Shown here: in pieces, positions 60,423 to 64,000 of the stretch
How positions within the stretch are numbered: position 1 is the stretch's first letter
Layout of the letters: each line of letters starts with the position of its first letter
Assembly: GCF_003858645.1 (NCBI RefSeq)
Contig: NZ_RQJP01000001.1
Location: forward strand, 1,769,487-1,833,486
Reading direction: 5' to 3'
DNA from: Larkinella knui
GTDB lineage: Bacteria > Bacteroidota > Bacteroidia > Cytophagales > Spirosomataceae
Length of the DNA stretch: 64,000 nucleotides
The notes under the pieces: generated by a model
The model's input: the letters and a program-made list of their open reading frames with translations, nothing else
The model's database searches: none
Told to the model about the DNA's origin: nothing
Position numbers and translations under genes: made by a program

Positions 60423-61547
60423 TTAACTCTTAACGGCTTCCTGAAGCGACTCGATGCCGACCAGCTTCTTATACAAGGTCAGCGCCTGAGCGACCACCTG
60501 ATCCATGTTGTAATACCGGTAGGTACCTAACCGGCCAACAAAATGAACCGACGGCTGCTCGTCGGCCAGTTGTTTGTAGCGTCGATACAGAGCCGCGTTT
60601 TCGGGCCGCGGAACCGGGTAATACGGATCGCCCTCATCCTGCGGATATTCAAAGGTAATGCTCGTTTTGGGGTGCTCCTGCCCCGTTAGTTTTTTATACT
60701 CCGTAATGCGGGTATACGCGTGGTCATTGGGATAATTGACCACCGAAACCGGCTGATAATCGGCCACATCCAGGGTCTGGTGATCGAACCGCAGCGACCG
60801 GTACGGCAGCTTGCCGTAGCAATAGTCAAAATACTCATCGACGGGACCGGTGTAGATCAGTTCATCGAACGACAGCTGGTCTTTCACCTCCTTGAAGTCG
60901 GTGCTCAGTAATTGATGAATACAGGGTTGATCGACCATCTTTTCGAACATCTTCGTATAACCCTGCAGCGGCATGTACTGAAACTCGTCCGTAAAATAGC
61001 GGTCGTCCTGATTGGTGCGGGTTGGAATCCGGGACGTCACCATTTTGTCGAGCTGGGATGGATCGACGCCCCACTGCTTGCGGGTGTAGCCCCGGAAGAA
61101 TTTCTCGTACAGATCCCGTCCCACCTGACTGACAACGACATCTTCGGAGGTCCGGATATCTTCGACCGGCTCGCCAACGGATTTGAAGTAATCCGCCAGT
61201 TCTTCCGAGGTAAACGAATAGCCGTACAGTTGGTTAACCGTATCCAGGTTGATGGGAATGGGCAGCAGCTTGCCATCGACCGAGGCCAGCACCCGGTGTT
61301 CGTAGGGCCGCCATTCGGTAAACTGCGAGAGGTAGGCAAACACCTCCGGGGAGTTGGTATGGAAAATATGGGGCCCGTACTGATGGATCAGAATTCCATC
61401 TTCATTGAGACAATCGTAGGCGTTACCGCCGATGTGGGAACGTTTATCGATCAGCAGAATGGTTTTGCCGGCCTGCGAAGCCAACCGTTCGGCCAATACA
61501 CTTCCGGCAAAACCGGCACCAACAATGACATAATCGTAATGCTGCAT
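60423..61547 (-). CDS. glf: UDP-galactopyranose mutase
   Basis: The protein has 374 residues. The FAD-binding start DYVIVGAGFAGSVLAERLA is followed by LIDKRSHIGGNAYDCLNEDGI and HQYGPHIFHTNSPEVFAYL, then the RxP region RIPTRTNQDDRYF and YPNDHAYTRITEYKKLTGQ. These are Glf signatures. It converts UDP-Galp to UDP-Galf for cell-surface galactofuranose glycans. It is the last gene of a reverse-strand unit with a glycosyltransferase and a GH1-like protein, so the unit probably builds or modifies a galactofuranose-containing surface polymer. Confidence 0.95.
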   Translation of the reverse strand: MQHYDYVIVGAGFAGSVLAERLASQAGKTILLIDKRSHIGGNAYDCLNEDGILIHQYGPHIFHTNSPEVFAYLSQFTEWRPYEHRVLASVDGKLLPIPINLDTVNQLYGYSFTSEELADYFKSVGEPVEDIRTSEDVVVSQVGRDLYEKFFRGYTRKQWGVDPSQLDKMVTSRIPTRTNQDDRYFTDEFQYMPLQGYTKMFEKMVDQPCIHQLLSTDFKEVKDQLSFDELIYTGPVDEYFDYCYGKLPYRSLRFDHQTLDVADYQPVSVVNYPNDHAYTRITEYKKLTGQEHPKTSITFEYPQDEGDPYYPVPRPENAALYRRYKQLADEQPSVHFVGRLGTYRYYNMDQVVAQALTLYKKLVGIESLQEAVKS

Positions 61548-61625
61548 AAATGGGAAAAAATAAAGTTTATAAGTGAAATAAGGTAAAAGGCGGACCGTGG
61601 CTGGTCGGCGGCTGTAGTACCGGTT

Positions 61626-62951
61626 TTATGGATCCGCCAGGTCGGCCTGCTGTACGGTTTGCCACCAGCCCGGTCCGGGTGGCACCACCTCTCCCGGATT
61701 TTGCCCCGTAGCCAGCCGCTGCACCAGTCCGGCCAGTTCCGTGGCCTGCAGGTGGCCGGTTTCCACATCAAATGCGCCCGGTTCATAGTGATCTTCCCGG
61801 CGCGTCAGCAGGCAATGCCAGTCGTAGGAACCCAGTAAAGCCCAGGCCGTTACCGCCCGAACATCCGCCCCGGCTTGCCGGGCCTGCTCCGTTTGTTGCC
61901 ACATATCCCATAACCAGCGCATCTGTTCATCGACGGTGCAACCCAGATGGGCCTCCGTAACGGCGATGGGAATGCCGTAGCGTTCCCACGTCTGCTGCAA
62001 CAACCCGCTCAGGCCCAGGCGCTGTTCGGGAGCCGCCCGCACCACTTCCGTATCGACGTAGCGGTGTCGCCCGTTTCCACCCGTTAAATGCGCCGGATAC
62101 TGCCAGATCTGATGATCCAGAAACCGTTCACTGGTAATGTAATGATTGATGCCAATGAGCGAGGGTGGACACGGATTGTCACTAAAAAAAGCCAGCTCAC
62201 GTTGATCGATACCAATCCAAATCAGGTAGCCCCACAGCGGATGATCAGCCGTTACGCGTCCGCAGAGCAGATCCCAGGTCAGCCACCGGCGGTGGTTCTC
62301 CCACTCCGCCTGGTAAGCCAGCCGCGCAGTGCTGTGGGTCTGGCCCAGGTCATCCGTCTGAACCAGCTGCGCATCGGGCCGCACCTGCCGGATCTGCTCC
62401 ATGGCCAGAATCGTAGCTTTGCATTCGCGAAGCAGAATCCGGACAAAAGCAAGAGGCTTCGTGGCGTGGGGATACCAATGGCCACTCAAGCCGGAAAACC
62501 GGGCCGTCGTCAAGGGTTCGTTGATGGGCGTATAGGCATCCACCCACGGATACCGCTCGGCTACCTGCCGGGCATACCTGGGTAGCTGCCGCTCGAATTC
62601 GGGGCCCGTAAAGAGTGCGTAGCGAGGTCCGCAGCCGTGATGAACCAGCCCCACAATGGGCCGAATCCCCCGTTGCCGCAATGCGCCCAGACGCTCGTCC
62701 GGCCACCGCCAGTCGGGCCGGTCGATATGTTCCGGGGCCGTACGTTCCCAAAGCACGGGATAGCGAAGTGTTTTGAGGCCCAGAGCGGCTATCTCATCCA
62801 GGTCCTGACAACGGACGTGGTGACCGTTTCGCAGCAGTTGATCCTGATACAGTTCGCCCACCCGGTTAACGGTACACTCGATTCCACCCCACAGTTCGAG
62901 CGGCCGCAACGCCTTCTTCATCAGCGTTGCGGTACCCTTGTGGTTCCTCAT
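61626..62951 (-). CDS. Glycoside hydrolase family 1-like protein in glycan cluster
   Basis: The protein has 441 residues. The start ATG overlaps the stop of the upstream glycosyltransferase (ATGA), supporting residue 1 even though an ATG at 62921 also exists. Barrel motifs are FPV-like RYPVLWERTAPE, ACID/BASE region YTPINEPLTTARFSG (Glu as in GH1 NEP) and IAVTEAHLGC (position of the nucleophile). The GH1 E-N-G motif is replaced by E-A-H, so it may be an altered or inactive hydrolase. Proteins like this accompany UDP-galactopyranose mutase clusters in several Bacteroidota. Role unknown. Confidence 0.78.
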   Translation of the reverse strand: MRNHKGTATLMKKALRPLELWGGIECTVNRVGELYQDQLLRNGHHVRCQDLDEIAALGLKTLRYPVLWERTAPEHIDRPDWRWPDERLGALRQRGIRPIVGLVHHGCGPRYALFTGPEFERQLPRYARQVAERYPWVDAYTPINEPLTTARFSGLSGHWYPHATKPLAFVRILLRECKATILAMEQIRQVRPDAQLVQTDDLGQTHSTARLAYQAEWENHRRWLTWDLLCGRVTADHPLWGYLIWIGIDQRELAFFSDNPCPPSLIGINHYITSERFLDHQIWQYPAHLTGGNGRHRYVDTEVVRAAPEQRLGLSGLLQQTWERYGIPIAVTEAHLGCTVDEQMRWLWDMWQQTEQARQAGADVRAVTAWALLGSYDWHCLLTRREDHYEPGAFDVETGHLQATELAGLVQRLATGQNPGEVVPPGPGWWQTVQQADLADP

Positions 62952-64000
62952 AAAGGAAGGGCTTTGGTGTCGGCGGCTACCGAAGCGCCCTGAACTTGCA
63001 CCTGCTCTTCAATCAATTCATGCATGGCCTTCCAGGTTTGCTCCCAGGAGTTTTGGCCCAGTTGCGCATCGATCTGGCTCCAGTCCAACGTGGGCTGATT
63101 CTGCAAAGCCTCCGCAATGGCCTGTTCAAAGGCCGAAACCGTATCGGCAATCCAGACCGGACCACTGCCCCCGTACGTCGTGACGACATCCCGGATCGGC
63201 GTCGACACCACCGGCAGTCCGCCGGTGAGGTATTCCGGGGTTTTGGTCGGACTAATGAAGCGCGTGGCATCGTTGAGGGCAAAGGGCAGCAAGGCCACCT
63301 GCCAGTTGCTGAAATAGGCCGGCAAATCTTCATACGCCTTCATGCCCAGGTAATGCAGGTTTGGCCCTTGTGGCAGCGTTGCCGGATCGATCTTGACGAC
63401 AGGACCCAGCAGAATAAACTGCCAGTCGGGGCGTGTCTGGGCCAGTTCGCGCAGGAGTGTCAGATTCAGCCGCTCGTCGATTACCCCACTGTACCCAATG
63501 CGGGGATAGGGCAACGATTCCTGATCGGCCGGGTCGGTCAACCCTTTCCGGGCCTGGGCAAAGTGTGAATGATCAATGCTGCTGGGGAAGGCGTGAACCG
63601 ATGGATGGAGTTTTTGTTTGGCCTCATACAGGCTGTAGCCGCCGGTAAAAACCATTTCGGCGCGTTGCATGAGTTGTTTTTCGCGCTGGCGTAACTGGGG
63701 TGATGCTCCCTGAAATGCCGACAGTTCGTCCATACAGTCATACAGCGTCACCTGCGGTTTCAAATGGTCGGTAAAGGCCAGCGCCATCGGCGTATAATAC
63801 CAGCTAACAAAATCGGCAATCTTGTGTTGAACCAGAAACCCATTCAGCCACCGGCGTTGCAGTTCATTAGCGGTTTCGGAGTCGGTTCCGTGGGGAACGT
63901 GGGGAACGATGACGTGGAGTTGGGACGTTACGGCCCGCACTTCCAGCCAGGCGTGGTTGTCGAAAACCGGTTCTTCCCAAAACCAGACGCGGTAATGCCG
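62948..64000 (-). CDS. Glycosyltransferase family 1/4-like, partial (runs off window)
   Basis: The visible part has about 350 residues and continues in frame to the window edge (RHYRVWFWEEPVFDNHAWLE). It is a GT-B fold: LHVIVPHVPHGTDSE, then FPSSIDHSHFAQARKG, IGYSGVIDERLNL, and the C-terminal donor-binding segment PTKTPEYLTGGLPVVSTPIRDV. It likely adds a sugar to a surface glycan. It overlaps the GH1-like gene by four bases and starts the operon with glf. Donor and acceptor unknown. Confidence 0.88.
   Translation of the reverse strand, partial: RHYRVWFWEEPVFDNHAWLEVRAVTSQLHVIVPHVPHGTDSETANELQRRWLNGFLVQHKIADFVSWYYTPMALAFTDHLKPQVTLYDCMDELSAFQGASPQLRQREKQLMQRAEMVFTGGYSLYEAKQKLHPSVHAFPSSIDHSHFAQARKGLTDPADQESLPYPRIGYSGVIDERLNLTLLRELAQTRPDWQFILLGPVVKIDPATLPQGPNLHYLGMKAYEDLPAYFSNWQVALLPFALNDATRFISPTKTPEYLTGGLPVVSTPIRDVVTTYGGSGPVWIADTVSAFEQAIAEALQNQPTLDWSQIDAQLGQNSWEQTWKAMHELIEEQVQVQGASVAADTKALPL

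Noticed and set aside
1-64000. tRNA, rRNA, CRISPR array, insertion sequence or prophage core
   Set aside because: None was recognised by eye. A tRNAscan-SE, Infernal and IS/phage search would be needed to exclude weak matches.

Overview
The window looks like chromosomal DNA of a Gram-negative Bacteroidota of the Cytophagales/Spirosoma type. Indicators are a SusC/SusD outer-membrane pair, a T9SS type-B (gliding-motility) C-terminal sorting domain, the small ribosomal protein THX, weak Shine-Dalgarno sequences, many two-subunit and orphan regulators, and periplasmic or Tat-exported oxidoreductases. The genus is an inference; no rRNA, tRNA, CRISPR, transposase or prophage core was found.

Layout. 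(1) 1-13.0 kb is a polysaccharide-utilisation locus: the start of a creatininase-family gene, a GH20 enzyme, a heparinase II/III-like lyase, SusD, SusC, a GntR/FCD regulator, a Tat-exported sugar-isomerase-like protein and a GH30 enzyme. An AT-rich palindrome occurs before the creatininase gene, before susC and before the GntR gene, which suggests one regulon. (2) 13-21.6 kb holds a fatty-acid hydroxylase, an alcohol dehydrogenase with an SRPBCC partner, THX, a Cys-rich coupled pair, a TMTC-like TPR membrane protein, Uma2, a PNPOx-like protein and a gliding-type surface protein. (3) 21.6-27.1 kb holds a Tat-linked Gfo/Idh/MocA enzyme, a GMC dehydrogenase with its small subunit, and an ECF42-type sigma factor with its DGPF/YCII partner. 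Long intergenic hairpins separate these genes. (4) 27.4-34.6 kb holds threonylcarbamoyl-AMP synthase, a secreted von Willebrand A protein with a duplicated N-terminal half, and a LuxR-type response regulator with its TPR histidine kinase. Both two-component genes carry the same 20-bp palindrome upstream. (5) 34.7-47.8 kb holds small unknowns, an AT-rich secreted protein, an animal-type haem peroxidase, a penicillin/AHL acylase, and a heavy-metal RND permease fused in frame to its periplasmic adaptor, with a His-rich secreted protein upstream. (6) 47.9-54 kb holds NIPSNAP, alpha/beta hydrolase, dihaem cytochrome c, YceI and DUF4142 proteins plus small unknowns. (7) 54-60.4 kb holds three degenerate receiver proteins, one of them a LytTR protein with reversed domain order, a GRP/RhaT-type transporter, TreZ and a TIGR03885-like flavin oxidoreductase. 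(8) 60.4-64 kb is a surface-glycan operon: glycosyltransferase, GH1-like protein and UDP-galactopyranose mutase.

The most interesting signal is a box with core TTGCCTCAYT that occurs five times between 52.3 and 57.4 kb. All copies are intergenic and each points towards a gene start 60-125 bp away: a small membrane protein, a receiver protein, the LytTR gene itself, a second receiver protein and treZ. I propose it as the operator of an undescribed LytTR-centred regulon. Function calls rest on reading conserved motifs in the sequence; no database searches were run.
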